From an uncultured Selenomonas sp. (GTDB taxonomy: Bacteria; Bacillota; Negativicutes; Selenomonadales; Selenomonadaceae): DNA of 17,341 nucleotides. A program made the position numbers and the translations under genes. The stretch's first letter is position 1. The number at the start of each line of letters is the position of its first letter. This document shows, one piece after another, positions 6,884 through 14,742 of this stretch. The stretch spans positions 1 to 17,341 of the forward strand of contig CALIBA010000149.1 of the NCBI GenBank assembly GCA_938045435.1, read 5' to 3'. A model generated the notes under the pieces. It worked only from the letters and a program-made list of their open reading frames with translations. It was not told the DNA's origin and ran no database searches.

Positions 6884-7303
6884 TTACTTCAATTTGCTGT
6901 ACTGCTCGTTGTCGACAGCTTCGCACCACTCTGTCTTCCCATTTTCTGCGGGAATCGACTGTGCGATATGCTGAAACCACGAATCTACCGCCGCTCCATG
7001 CCAGTGCTTGACATTTGCCGGGATGTTGACCACATCTCCCGGATGAAGCTCTTGCGGATCTTTCCCCCACTCCTGATACCAGCCGCGCCCGTAGATACAA
7101 ATCAGAAGCTGACCGCCACCCTTGTCGGCATGATGGATATGCCAGTTATTCCGGCATCCCGGCTCAAAGGTTACGTTAAATGTCGGCACCTGCTCCAAGG
7201 TCAGCGGGGCAACGTAGCTCTGCCCGATAAAGTATTGTCCGGCAATGGTGTTTTCCTCGCCGATCGGGAACGCTGATAATTGCGGCATTTTATCCTTTTC
7301 CAT
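6884..7303 (-). CDS. Cupin-domain protein
   Basis: A 139-residue single-domain cupin. Cupin motif 1 is NWHIHHADKGGGQLLICIYG (about 53-72) with the metal-binding histidines, and motif 2 is HPGDVVNIPANVKHWHG (about 87-103). This small family commonly sits beside carboxymuconolactone-decarboxylase-like proteins and aldo/keto reductases. The reaction is not established; a metal-dependent binding or isomerase/oxygenase role is possible. It lies 15 bp after the alpha/beta hydrolase gene and 17 bp before the aldo/keto reductase. A second, broken copy of this family lies at 11688-11861, useful as an internal comparison. Confidence 0.9.
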   Translation of the reverse strand: MEKDKMPQLSAFPIGEENTIAGQYFIGQSYVAPLTLEQVPTFNVTFEPGCRNNWHIHHADKGGGQLLICIYGRGWYQEWGKDPQELHPGDVVNIPANVKHWHGAAVDSWFQHIAQSIPAENGKTEWCEAVDNEQYSKLK

Positions 7304-7318
7304 TCCTTTACCCCTCCG

Positions 7319-8331
7319 TCAGAGATTTCTCTTATCCAGCCACTTCTTGATATGTGCATATACCTCGCGGCTGTTTTTCTCCTGGAACATGACGTGTGAG
7401 TTGCCCCGAATCCCCTCATCGGGAAGGTAAACCACCGTTGCATCCCCGCCGTGGCGGTTCACGCAATCCACGAACCGGTAGGCGTGTTCCCGTACAACAC
7501 GCCAATGATCCTGCACCGGTATATCGCTCTTTTCGGTCGGGATATAATCGCCGAAATAGACGGTCAGCGGCTTTTTGGCGAGCTGATCAAACAGAGCAGC
7601 CGGTACCGGTATGCAGGAGAGCCCCTCCGGCCCTGCAAAGGCGGAATTGCTCGGTGTCGGCGCCGGGCACTCGTCCTCCGGAAAGATAAACGTCCCCGGC
7701 TCAAGGGCAACAACGCCGGTAACATTCTCCGACATTGCTCCGACATTGCTCCGATAAACCATCCGGGAATGCCGCCCTGCGAATGCGTTACAAGGACAGC
7801 CGGCCCTGACGTTTCCAACGCCGCTGCCATCGCTTCGTTGACAAGCTGCAGATCAAACGTTCCGACAGAAGAAGTGATCATACGGAAGAACTGCGCTATA
7901 TTTTCATCGCTTGCAGGGAACTGTCCCCCCTCCTGAAATTCAGGCCAAAGGCCGAGGCGAAACTGGGTAAACCAGACGAGGTCGTCCGGTTTCGCCGAAA
8001 CCGCCGCATCTTTGGACACCTTCGCCGCAGAGCCGTACATCGGCTGATCCGCCAGATAAACACTGTATCCGTCCGCAAGGAACATATCGGAAAAGCCCTC
8101 TGCATACGGCGTCCTCTGCCATGTGACTTTGCTCCCGCCATAGCCGTGCAGGAACATGACGCGCTTGCCGCTGCCGTCTTCCGGGATCTGGTAAAACACA
8201 TTCGCATGGTCGCAGTAGCGAAGCTGTCCCGCATCCGCCCTCTGACCGTGGATCGGATCAAATGTGCCGCCTGCTTTTTTCACCGTTCCACCGGCTGCAT
8301 AAACACCCTGTTCTTTAATGTGTAAGGTCAT
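7319..8331 (-). pseudogene. Alpha/beta hydrolase, frameshifted by an 11-bp duplication
   Basis: The N-terminal part (from ATG 8331, after GGGGAG) reads through the oxyanion region FLHGYGG (60-66) and the nucleophile Ser184 in VTHSQGG, to IGAMSE at about residue 198. There the frame shifts. The rest continues in another frame as ENVTGVVALEPGTF through VYFGDYIP and the likely catalytic His in GNSHVMF, ending at 7319. The join is exactly a tandem duplication of GACATTGCTCC (7731-7752 on the plus strand). Removing one copy restores a single protein of about 333 residues, closely similar in layout to the intact paralogue at 14743-15819. Unlike that one, it has no signal peptide. Its start lies 1 bp after the upstream stop, so it was translationally coupled. 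Confidence 0.88.
7731..7752. repeat. 11-bp tandem duplication causing a frameshift
   Basis: Two exact adjacent copies of GACATTGCTCC (7731-7741 and 7742-7752) lie within the alpha/beta hydrolase gene. One copy gives an open frame across the whole gene, two give a frameshift. A replication-slippage origin is the simplest explanation. Confidence 0.93.
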
Positions 8332-8332
8332 C

Positions 8333-8806
8333 TCATGTCTCCCCGAAATTGTTGCCGAAAAAATCCTTCAGCTTGCGAACCGCTGCACCCACATATTCCG
8401 GTACCCAGTACGTGCGGATATGGCTGGCGCCTTCGATAAGATACAGCTCCTTCTGCGACGTGCCCGTTGCTTTCGCAAAAGCATCCTTGGACATATAGAG
8501 CGTGTCGGCCTTTTCCCCTGCAATCATCAGGAGCGGCTGGTCGATCAGATCCATTCGGTCATCTACGTCAAAGGCGATGAGCCTGATAAAGGATTCCGTC
8601 GTATAGCTCCCGGTCGCATTCGGGTGACGGTGGGAAAGTCCGTAATACTCGATTCCGTCCCTGTAAAGCGTATTTTCCGGCAGCTTTTCCATCTCTGCGC
8701 GGAGTTCGTCGTCGCTCTTTCCGGGGGGCAGGAAGCCCTCATACAGGATTTCACCGGAAAGCCCTTTATTTCTTGCCGCAGCAGCCCTTTCCAGCCGCGT
8801 TTTCAT
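8333..8806 (-). CDS. Dienelactone hydrolase-like protein, C-terminal half
   Basis: A 157-residue protein that is the C-terminal half of an alpha/beta hydrolase whose N-terminal half is encoded just upstream (8803-9345). It carries the expected acid Asp101 in GEKADTLY and the catalytic His129 in EGASHIRTYW, plus a cap-like segment (about 20-75). The start ATG at 8806 overlaps the upstream TGA as ATGA. In related proteins known to me the two halves are one chain of about 330 residues, so this is probably a one-base frameshift. The 4-bp overlap would, however, allow re-initiation and production of two complementing pieces. Its stop lies 1 bp before the next gene's ATG. Confidence 0.75.
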   Translation of the reverse strand: MKTRLERAAAARNKGLSGEILYEGFLPPGKSDDELRAEMEKLPENTLYRDGIEYYGLSHRHPNATGSYTTESFIRLIAFDVDDRMDLIDQPLLMIAGEKADTLYMSKDAFAKATGTSQKELYLIEGASHIRTYWVPEYVGAAVRKLKDFFGNNFGET

Positions 8807-9345
8807 CCCTGCGCTGCGATGTCCTGATCCATGAAGCCGTTTCGGCGCACCCGCCCGGAGTTGAACATGGAAAGTACAGCAACCGCCTTGATCCTCTTGT
8901 CCGTCTGTGCTGTTGCAAGCGTATAGCCGCCGCCGCCGCAGATGCCGAGAGACCCGATGCGATTGACATCCACCTTCGGCAAGGTGGAAAGATAGTCCAC
9001 CATGCCGCTGATGTCCTCAATACGGTTGGACGGATAATCCCTCAGTCGCGGCTCACCGCCGCTCGCGCCCTGATAGCGGGCATCACAGGCCAGTGTGATA
9101 TAGCCAAGCTCCGCCAGACACTGGGCATATAGCCCCGCCACCTGCTCCTTGCTGCCGCCGTTCGGATGCGCCACGGTGATTGCCGCGTACTTCCGGTCGC
9201 TTCCTTCGTCATACCCTGCGGGCAGGTAGAGGTTTGCCGCAACCTTGATTCCTTCCACCTCGTACGATACCGGCCGGATGTTTACTTTTCCGGCTTCGTT
9301 CTGCTCAATTGCGCCGCTGTATACCAGTCCAAATGCATTTGCCAT
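8803..9345 (-). CDS. Dienelactone hydrolase-like protein, N-terminal half
   Basis: A 180-residue N-terminal half of an alpha/beta hydrolase. It shows strands of the core (VEGIKVAANLYLP, about 30-42), the oxyanion region AHPNGGSKEQ (59-68) and a nucleophile elbow GICGGGG with Cys136, the Cys nucleophile type seen in dienelactone hydrolases. The chain stops at TGA (8805-8803), immediately after RNGFMDQDIAAQG, and lacks the acid and His, which are in the next ORF. Alone it cannot be active. It may be a frameshifted gene or a two-piece enzyme (see the partner entry). It lies 15 bp after the carboxymuconolactone decarboxylase-like gene; its ribosome binding site is weak, consistent with coupling. 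Confidence 0.78.
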   Translation of the reverse strand: MANAFGLVYSGAIEQNEAGKVNIRPVSYEVEGIKVAANLYLPAGYDEGSDRKYAAITVAHPNGGSKEQVAGLYAQCLAELGYITLACDARYQGASGGEPRLRDYPSNRIEDISGMVDYLSTLPKVDVNRIGSLGICGGGGYTLATAQTDKRIKAVAVLSMFNSGRVRRNGFMDQDIAAQG

Positions 9346-9360
9346 TTTGCTTGTCCGCCC

Positions 9361-9684
9361 TTATTCCTCGTCCGTCCATACTTCCGCGATCAGCGGGAAA
9401 GCACTCCACGCCTTCGGCCAGCCGCAGTAGAATGCAAGCTGTGTCACAATTTCAACCGCTTCTTCCTTCGTGATGCCGTGCTCCTTGCCAAGTGCAAGGT
9501 GGGAACGCAGCTGCGGATAAAGCCCTGCGGAAAAAAGCGCGGCAATCGTGATCATGCTCCGGTCGCGGAGAGAAAGCTGCTCTTCTCTCGACCAAACTTC
9601 TCCGAACAGCACATCGTCGTTCAGCTCCGCAAATTTCGGCGCCAGTGTGCCGAGGCGGTCTCTTCCTGCTGTCTGTTTTTTCAT
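9361..9684 (-). CDS. Carboxymuconolactone decarboxylase family protein
   Basis: A 107-residue all-helical protein of the carboxymuconolactone decarboxylase/AhpD-like superfamily. Conserved features are EVWSREEQLSLRDRSMITIA (29-48), HLALGKEHGITKEEAVEIV (62-80) and FYCGWPKAWSA (85-95). It lacks the CxxC of true AhpD peroxidase partners, so decarboxylase/isomerase-like chemistry or a binding role is more likely; the substrate is unknown. Length is typical for the single-domain family. An AGAAGGG ribosome binding site precedes the ATG at 9684. It sits between the lipoprotein esterase and the lactone-hydrolase-like gene, a neighbourhood consistent with breakdown of lactone or aromatic-ring-derived compounds (inference). 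Confidence 0.92.
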   Translation of the reverse strand: MKKQTAGRDRLGTLAPKFAELNDDVLFGEVWSREEQLSLRDRSMITIAALFSAGLYPQLRSHLALGKEHGITKEEAVEIVTQLAFYCGWPKAWSAFPLIAEVWTDEE

Positions 9685-9752
9685 CGTGAATCCCTTCTGT
9701 ATCGTTGACGCGTTTGATTTGACAGAGAATCGAACATCATGGTTTCCCCTCC

Positions 9753-10802
9753 TTAATGCGATTCAAACTGTCGCTCCCAGAACGCCGTCGCTCGATCAAG
9801 CCATCCCTCCGCAACAGTTCCGGTTCCGAGGCCGAAGCCGTGCGACAGCCCCGGGAACACTTCGATCTCGGCATCCGTTCCATTGGCACGGATTGCCGCA
9901 ATGCGCCGCTGCATCGTGCGGCGGTAGCTCGCGATGCCGTCCTCCGTCCCCACGCAATTATACGTCGGGGGCTCATTTCCGTTAACCTCCGAAAGTCCCG
10001 TATACTGCATGATGACCGCCGCAGGACGGGGGTAGGCACGCGCACCGAAGCGTGCCGTCCCGTAGCTGCCGAGCCATGCCGCCATTCTTGCGCCAGCCGA
10101 GCCGCCCCACAGAGAATAGTCTGACGTATCGACGCCTAGCGCATCTGCATGCTGAAAGATAAACGTGATTGCCCTTGCCAGATCTTCGCAGGCCGTCTGC
10201 GCACCGGGGCGGTAAATCAGTGCAAAGGCGTTATAGCCCTTTTTCGACAGTTCCAGTGCATGCGGGAAGCTGTCATGCATTGTCGCCACGTAGGCGAACC
10301 CGCCGCCGGAATTGCAGATGGCAAACTTTGCGCCCGGCTTTCCCCGAAAGAAGAACAGCCCCGTGTTCTTCTTTGCAGGATCTGCCGCCTTTTCTTCGTC
10401 TGTATAAATATCATAGAAGATCGTATGTCCCGCCGCTGCCTGCGATTTCATATAGTTTGCAATCTCTACCGTCTTGTCCGGCTGGATATTGCTGTACCAT
10501 GTCAGTGACAAGTCCCCCAGTGTGCTGCCGCTGTAGTAGCTGTTGTTAACGGGAAATATCAGCCGCCCATAATCCCCAAACACGGGATCGTTTATTACAT
10601 CCGAGAGCCGTGTATCTTTTGTGTAATATACCTCTTCGTTTTTTGCATCGCCGTTGCCGGCTTTTATCATCGATTCTCTCACCTCCGTCTGCCTGCTGCT
10701 TTGTTCGGCTGCAGAAGGCGTCTGCCCTTTGGAAACTTCAGCACACGCAGCCAACGTGAGTGCAGCAACTGAAATCATAAGAATCGCCGTGATTCTCCTC
10801 AT
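9753..10802 (-). CDS. Secreted lipoprotein alpha/beta hydrolase (esterase)
   Basis: A 349-residue membrane-anchored esterase-like protein. Residues 1-19 are a signal peptide ending in the lipobox LAAC, with Cys20 to be lipidated. The mature part has a low-complexity linker (about 22-50), an oxyanion strand NSGGGFAYV (164-172), the nucleophile Ser235 in WGGSAGA, an acidic residue at 287-288 (GTEDG) and His321 in GLSHGFG. This is the layout of acetyl-esterase/lipase-type hydrolases. The start is ATG 10802, after AAGGAGG; the in-frame ATG 30 bases earlier has no such site and would bury the signal peptide. It is the first gene of the operon running to 5399 and would act outside the membrane on an ester imported or encountered by the cell. 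Confidence 0.9.
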   Translation of the reverse strand: MRRITAILMISVAALTLAACAEVSKGQTPSAAEQSSRQTEVRESMIKAGNGDAKNEEVYYTKDTRLSDVINDPVFGDYGRLIFPVNNSYYSGSTLGDLSLTWYSNIQPDKTVEIANYMKSQAAAGHTIFYDIYTDEEKAADPAKKNTGLFFFRGKPGAKFAICNSGGGFAYVATMHDSFPHALELSKKGYNAFALIYRPGAQTACEDLARAITFIFQHADALGVDTSDYSLWGGSAGARMAAWLGSYGTARFGARAYPRPAAVIMQYTGLSEVNGNEPPTYNCVGTEDGIASYRRTMQRRIAAIRANGTDAEIEVFPGLSHGFGLGTGTVAEGWLDRATAFWERQFESH

Positions 10803-10883
10803 CTGCTTCGCCTCCTTTTGAACGGGGCACACACGCCATGCTCGCTCCCTCCTTCGCTGTATCTCAAGTGAACTGGGGTAAGT

Positions 10884-10944
10884 ATAATAAAAATCAGCTC
10901 CATACAGAAGTCTCTTTTAGGAAGCGAGCTATTACCAAAAGGTA
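10884..10944 (-). promoter_or_regulatory. Candidate LysR-dependent promoter of the first esterase operon
   Basis: On the minus strand a -10-like TATTAT (10889-10884) lies about 80 bp upstream of the ATG, with no good -35 box, as expected of an activated promoter. Around 45 bp further upstream is the dyad TACC-AAAA-GGTA (10934-10944 core), which fits a T-N11-A LysR box placed near position -45 to -55. It lies just beyond the 3' end of the lysR remnant. All of this is inferred from pattern alone. Confidence 0.35.
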
Positions 10945-10949
10945 TAAAC

Positions 10950-11702
10950 TTAAAAGACTGTTTTCAAGGCATCCAGAAATTCACTGACTTTTGCGTCCGG
11001 CGTTTTGGAATACATCAGACCGTATGGCATCTCAAACTTCCAGCCCATCCGAACCGTTTTGAGAAGCGGATGGACAGTCCTCCAACGGTCAATGGTGACG
11101 AGGAGTCTTTGACCGTTTTCACACGCATTGAAAACGTCAAGGTTGTACAGTGGGAAATCAACGATGCGAATCTGTGGATGACTCCGGGTCAGATATTCCC
11201 TCAGCCCATCCATATTTTTCATGCGGCCGGCCTTTAGCATCATGAGTTCCTGTCCGTACAGGTCTTTGATGGACAGGCGTGTTTTCGCAGCCAGTGGATG
11301 ATTCACGGAGAAGGCCACGCAGAGTCGTTCCTTTGACAGCTCGATAGCATCACATTCACGGTAAGAAAGCAGACTTTCGTCGAATATCCCGGCCACAACA
11401 TCGATATTTTCCCCGAGGTTTTTCAGGATCATCCTAGCATTGACCGGCGTGTTGTCAAAGGGAACCAGCTGGAATTTCAGCCCCGGCATGATTTTTGAGA
11501 GCTTTGGCCATAGTTCGACCAGCACTTCCGCCGGGGTCATCGGAGAAGTACCGATCCGGATCACGCTGCCCGCTTTCATCATGGCATCTTTCGCTCTTGC
11601 TACGGCTTCGTTGCTCCTTTTGATCAGTTCCTCCGCGTCTATTAAACGATGAATAAACATCCGCCAAAACACAGCACAAACACCAAGGTATTCGTCCGTC
11701 AC
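10950..11702 (-). pseudogene. LysR-type regulator lacking its DNA-binding domain
   Basis: A 250-codon frame that contains the last part of the LysR linker helix (ELIKRSNEAVARAKDAM, about 24-40) and an apparently complete effector-binding domain (VIRIGTSP at about 47-54 through FLDALKTVF at the C-terminus). LysR proteins are about 300 residues and start with a winged helix-turn-helix of about 60 residues, which is absent. The first residues (VTDEYL, with a GTG start) are really the tail of a cupin remnant read in the same frame, so the ORF is a chimera made by a deletion. No ribosome binding site precedes the GTG. Without DNA-binding ability it cannot regulate the operon downstream, though a stray ligand-binding domain could still be made. 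Confidence 0.82.
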
Positions 11703-11861
11703 CAGTTCACACCATTCGTTCGAGGAGTCTGTACTCGTTACCTCAATAGCGCTGTGACTGAACCAATGACCTACCTGTGTGCCATGTCAACGCTTCACGT
11801 TCGGTGGAATCTCCACGACATCACCCAGCCAGAGTCATCGTGCCGCCCTGCCCTCCTCCGA
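11688..11861 (-). pseudogene. Cupin C-terminal remnant fused into the lysR remnant
   Basis: Translated on the minus strand from 11861, the frame reads SEEGRAAR-stop-LWLGDVVEIPPNVKR-stop-HG, then GHWFSH, NEWCEL and VTDEY. This matches, position by position, the second half of the intact cupin at 6884-7303 (GDVVNIPANVKHWHG, SWFQH, TEWCEAVDNEQY). Two stops interrupt it; the second (TGA) stands where the paralogue has Trp (KHWHG), and the preceding His has become Arg, so a metal site is lost too. The N-terminal half is missing: the fragment starts right after the stop of the aldo/keto reductase at 11868. Downstream it runs without a stop into the lysR remnant. It is too short and damaged to be functional. 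Confidence 0.82.
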
Positions 11862-11867
11862 CATATC

Positions 11868-12725
11868 TCAATCGTGAATCTTACTCGCGTGCATCCACTT
11901 CACAAATCCGGGGTCATCGTGGTTGACAATCTCGCTGTGCCCGAGGTCAAGTTTTGCGATCTCTTCCATTTCCGCCTCGGTCAGCGAGAAATCCCAGATG
12001 TCGAGATTTGCTGCAATCCGCTCGGTGCGCACAGACTTCGGCAGGATGGAGACGCCGCGCTGCGTGTTCCAGCGCAGCGCCGCCTGCGCCGCTGTCTTTC
12101 CATACTTCTCCCCGATCGCTGTCAGCACGGGATGGCTGAAGATGCCGTGCTTGCCTTCGGCGAGAGGTCCCCATGCCTGTGGGTGAACACCATACGCCTT
12201 CATATTCGTGAGTGCCTCCTCCTGTTGGAAGAACGGATGCAGCTCCACCTGATTCACCATTGGCCTTACATCCACCGTCTCACAGAAGTTCGCAAGTACA
12301 GCAGGGTAGAAGTTCGAAACACCGATTGCCCGAATCTTTCCCTCATGATACAGTTCCTCGAGTCGTCGCCATGCGCCGAAGAAATCTCCCATCGGTTGAT
12401 GAATTAGATAGAGATCGAGATAGTCCAACCCGAGTTTTTGCAGGGAACGCTCAAACGCCGTACCCGCCGCCTCATAGGAGATATCCTGCACCCAGAGCTT
12501 CGTCGTAATGAACAGTTCCTCACGCGGCACACCCGCCTTTGCAATCGCCGCACCCACCGCCTCCTCGTTCTGATATGCTGCCGCCGTGTCGATCAGGCGG
12601 TAGCCCTGCCGAATCGCCTCGATGGTCACGCGCTCACACTCTGCAAGGTCGGGAATCTGGAACACGCCGAAGCCCTCAAGCGGCATCATTACGCCATTAT
12701 TGAGTTTTACATTTTCCACTGCCAT
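11868..12725 (-). CDS. Aldo/keto reductase (2,5-diketogluconate reductase-like)
   Basis: A 285-residue aldo/keto reductase of the short AKR5-type, as in diketogluconate/methylglyoxal reductases. The tetrad is Asp46 and Tyr51 in LIDTAAAYQNE, Lys76 in TTKLW and His109 in YLIHQP. The motif LPKSV (about 225-229) lies near the cofactor site. Start at 12725 follows a strong AAGGAGG; a longer frame upstream to 12824 overlaps the flavodoxin and is rejected. It sits 13 bp after the flavodoxin remnant and appears intact, unlike all its operon neighbours except the secreted hydrolase. It is expected to reduce small carbonyl compounds in the cytoplasm with NADPH. Confidence 0.94.
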   Translation of the reverse strand: MAVENVKLNNGVMMPLEGFGVFQIPDLAECERVTIEAIRQGYRLIDTAAAYQNEEAVGAAIAKAGVPREELFITTKLWVQDISYEAAGTAFERSLQKLGLDYLDLYLIHQPMGDFFGAWRRLEELYHEGKIRAIGVSNFYPAVLANFCETVDVRPMVNQVELHPFFQQEEALTNMKAYGVHPQAWGPLAEGKHGIFSHPVLTAIGEKYGKTAAQAALRWNTQRGVSILPKSVRTERIAANLDIWDFSLTEAEMEEIAKLDLGHSEIVNHDDPGFVKWMHASKIHD

Positions 12726-12738
12726 CTTGAAATCCTCC

Positions 12739-13325
12739 TTAATATCCTTGTTTCGACATCCATTCATAGAGTGCTGATCGTGCCTCATCGGGCGAGTTCT
12801 GTGCGATGTGTCCTGCGAGAGCAAAGCCGTCTTTTACATCTGCTTTCGTCGTTTCGGCGATCGTGCGATCCGTGCCGGAGAGTCCGCTTCCTTCGTGTGT
12901 GCAGAATGGAAGTATGATCTTGCCCGCGAAATTCTCCCGATCGAGGAAGGTGTAGACAGGCATCGGCATGTCGCTCCACCAGATGGGGTAACCGAGAAAT
13001 ACGACATCGTACTTGCTGAGATCGGGCAGCTCGCCGACGATTTCAGGACGGGCGTTTTCTTCCTTTTCTTGCTTGGCGGCTTCCGTTGCGGGACGGTACT
13101 CCTTCGGATACGCCTTGACGGTCTTGATTTCAAAGAGGTCACCGCGCGTGCGTTCGGCGATCATTTCTGCAAGAATCTTTGTGTTTCCCTTCTCGATGTA
13201 GCCGACACCGCCTGTGTTTTCGTCGGCGCGCGAGAAGTATTTGCGCCCGTTTGCGCATTGCCTCCGCCGCACGCTGTCAGCAGCAGCATCATCGTCGTCA
13301 TCAGGAATGTCAATAGTGTTCTCAT
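12739..13325 (-). pseudogene. Flavodoxin lipoprotein, frameshifted near its N-terminus
   Basis: An ATG at 13325 with a GGAGG site opens a lipoprotein signal peptide (MRTLLTFLMTTMM, then LLLTACGGG with the lipobox Cys19) that soon leaves the flavodoxin frame. The flavodoxin domain continues in another frame from about 13245: KYFSRADEN with the FMN phosphate loop region, GYIEKGNTKILAEMIAE, FLGYPIWWSDMP for the second flavin loop and PFCTHEGSGLSGT. It ends at 12739. Relatives have a spacer and the first strand (a V-L-V-A-type segment) between the signal peptide and YFSRADEN. That segment is absent, so a small deletion both removed the first strand and broke the frame. A GTG at 13272 is open in the second frame but has no clear ribosome binding site. 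Probably inactive. Confidence 0.85.
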
Positions 13326-13373
13326 GTCATGACCTCCATTTCATTCGATTCCCATATGTTTGCTTTGCCAAAT

Positions 13374-14706
13374 CTATTGCGCAGGTGAGAGCAGTTTCAA
13401 CAATTCTGCATCGTGGTGATGTACGAGCTTCGTATCAGCGTCAAACATCATGGTTGCACCTCCTTGCAGTGTATAGGCATCCCAATTCGGCATGCCGGGC
13501 GCTTCGGGTTTTCCCGTGCGGGCGAAATTAATCCAAGCGCAGCTCATCTGCGCTTCGAGTTCCTTTGCCTCCGCGCTTGTGCCGATGCTTTTCTCCGCGC
13601 GGTCGATGTTGTGAAAGACAAAGGGAATCTCTGCCGTGTGGTAGGACATATAGACTCCGCCCATCATCGGCGAATCCCACGCGAAGAGATAGGCATAGAC
13701 GGGTGCGCCGCCCTACATCGCCTTGTGATCCATGATCTCTTTAATCGGCAGACGGATCATCGTGTCGACGTAGAGTGCATCTGCGCGTTTCTTCTGCGGA
13801 TAGGCTCTCAGGAATGCCGCCGCGATTTCCTCTGCCTTATCTCCATATGCGCCCTTGAGGCGACAGTCAATCTCCTCTGCGCTCCACGTATTCTTATTGT
13901 CGGACTGTGCTTTCTCCATCTGCATGATATCGGAGAAATTCGTCCACTCCGTCCGATTCGAACCGATGAGCAGGGGGATGTCCTTCCCTGCGGCGGCAAA
14001 GCTGTCTGCCGTCACAGGATTCGTCGGCATGAAGTCGCCGTCAATCACCGGCTCCCAGCTCATGCCATAGCCTGTTCCGAGTGCCTGTGGAACCTTGAAT
14101 TCCTCCCCTGCTTGTTTGAGTGCCTCATTCGATGCTGCCGTGAGATGCTCATAGGGAATGGTCTGAATCTCCTCAATGCGTTCTGCCGTAATGCCGAGTT
14201 TTTCCAGCGTCAGCTCCGTCACACGCGCTGCCGCTTCTTTTTGCATGAATACCGGTCCCATGGTCGGAGCCGCACCGCTTTCGACGATGCCCTTGTGGAA
14301 CAGCCCTTTTGCATATGGGGTTGTCATCAGTGCGAGTACTTTTGCACCGCCGCCCGACTCACCAAAGATCGTGACGTTTGCAGGATCACCGCCGAATTGT
14401 GCGATGTTGTCCCGCACCCACCAGCGCAGAGCGTCAACGAGGTCATAGATACCGACATTGTCCGCATTGCGGTATTTCTCCCCATAGGCGGAGAGGTCGA
14501 AATGTCCGAGCACATTCAGACGATGATTAACGGAAACAACGACAACGTCGCCCTCACGGCTGAGATTGGCACCGTCATAGGCGGGAATCTCAGCAGACGA
14601 ACCTGCGGAGAACCCGGCGCCATGCAGCCAGACCATGACGGGGCGTTTCTTGCCGTCCGCGATGCCGGGCGTCCAGAAGTGCTGATTTCATGATTGATTT
14701 TTTCAT
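13374..14706 (-). pseudogene. Type B carboxylesterase, internally deleted and stopped
   Basis: The core reads WTPGIADGKKRPVMVWLHG, then FGESGGG with the nucleophile Ser, a likely acid in NRTEWTNF, and the catalytic-His region SYHTAEIPFVF, ending at 13374. Three lesions are visible. First, a good start (ATG 14706 after AAAGGAAG, MKKSIMKSALL, resembling a signal peptide) is joined out of frame directly to WTP, losing roughly 120-150 residues. Second, an in-frame TAG at 13715-13713 splits KAM from GGAPVYAYLFAWDSP; homologues usually have Gln there, so CAG became TAG. Third, the oxyanion motif is HGAG instead of HGGG. Family members have about 500 residues. The gene lies between the secreted hydrolase and the flavodoxin remnant, same strand. 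Confidence 0.88.
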
Positions 14707-14742
14707 TGGTAAAACTTCCTTTCCCAAATCCCTAAATGATTA

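Noticed and set aside
6867..7100. N-terminal extension of the aldo/keto reductase
   Set aside because: The extension overlaps the cupin gene in another frame, while the reductase motif and a GGGAGG site begin at 6866.
10950..11702. Functional LysR regulator with a GTG start
   Set aside because: The DNA-binding domain is missing, no ribosome binding site is seen and the first codons belong to a cupin remnant.
13413..14693. A 426-codon plus-strand open frame opposite the carboxylesterase
   Set aside because: It is antisense to a clearly recognisable carboxylesterase; its translation is rich in Cys, Arg and His with no domain pattern and no ribosome binding site.
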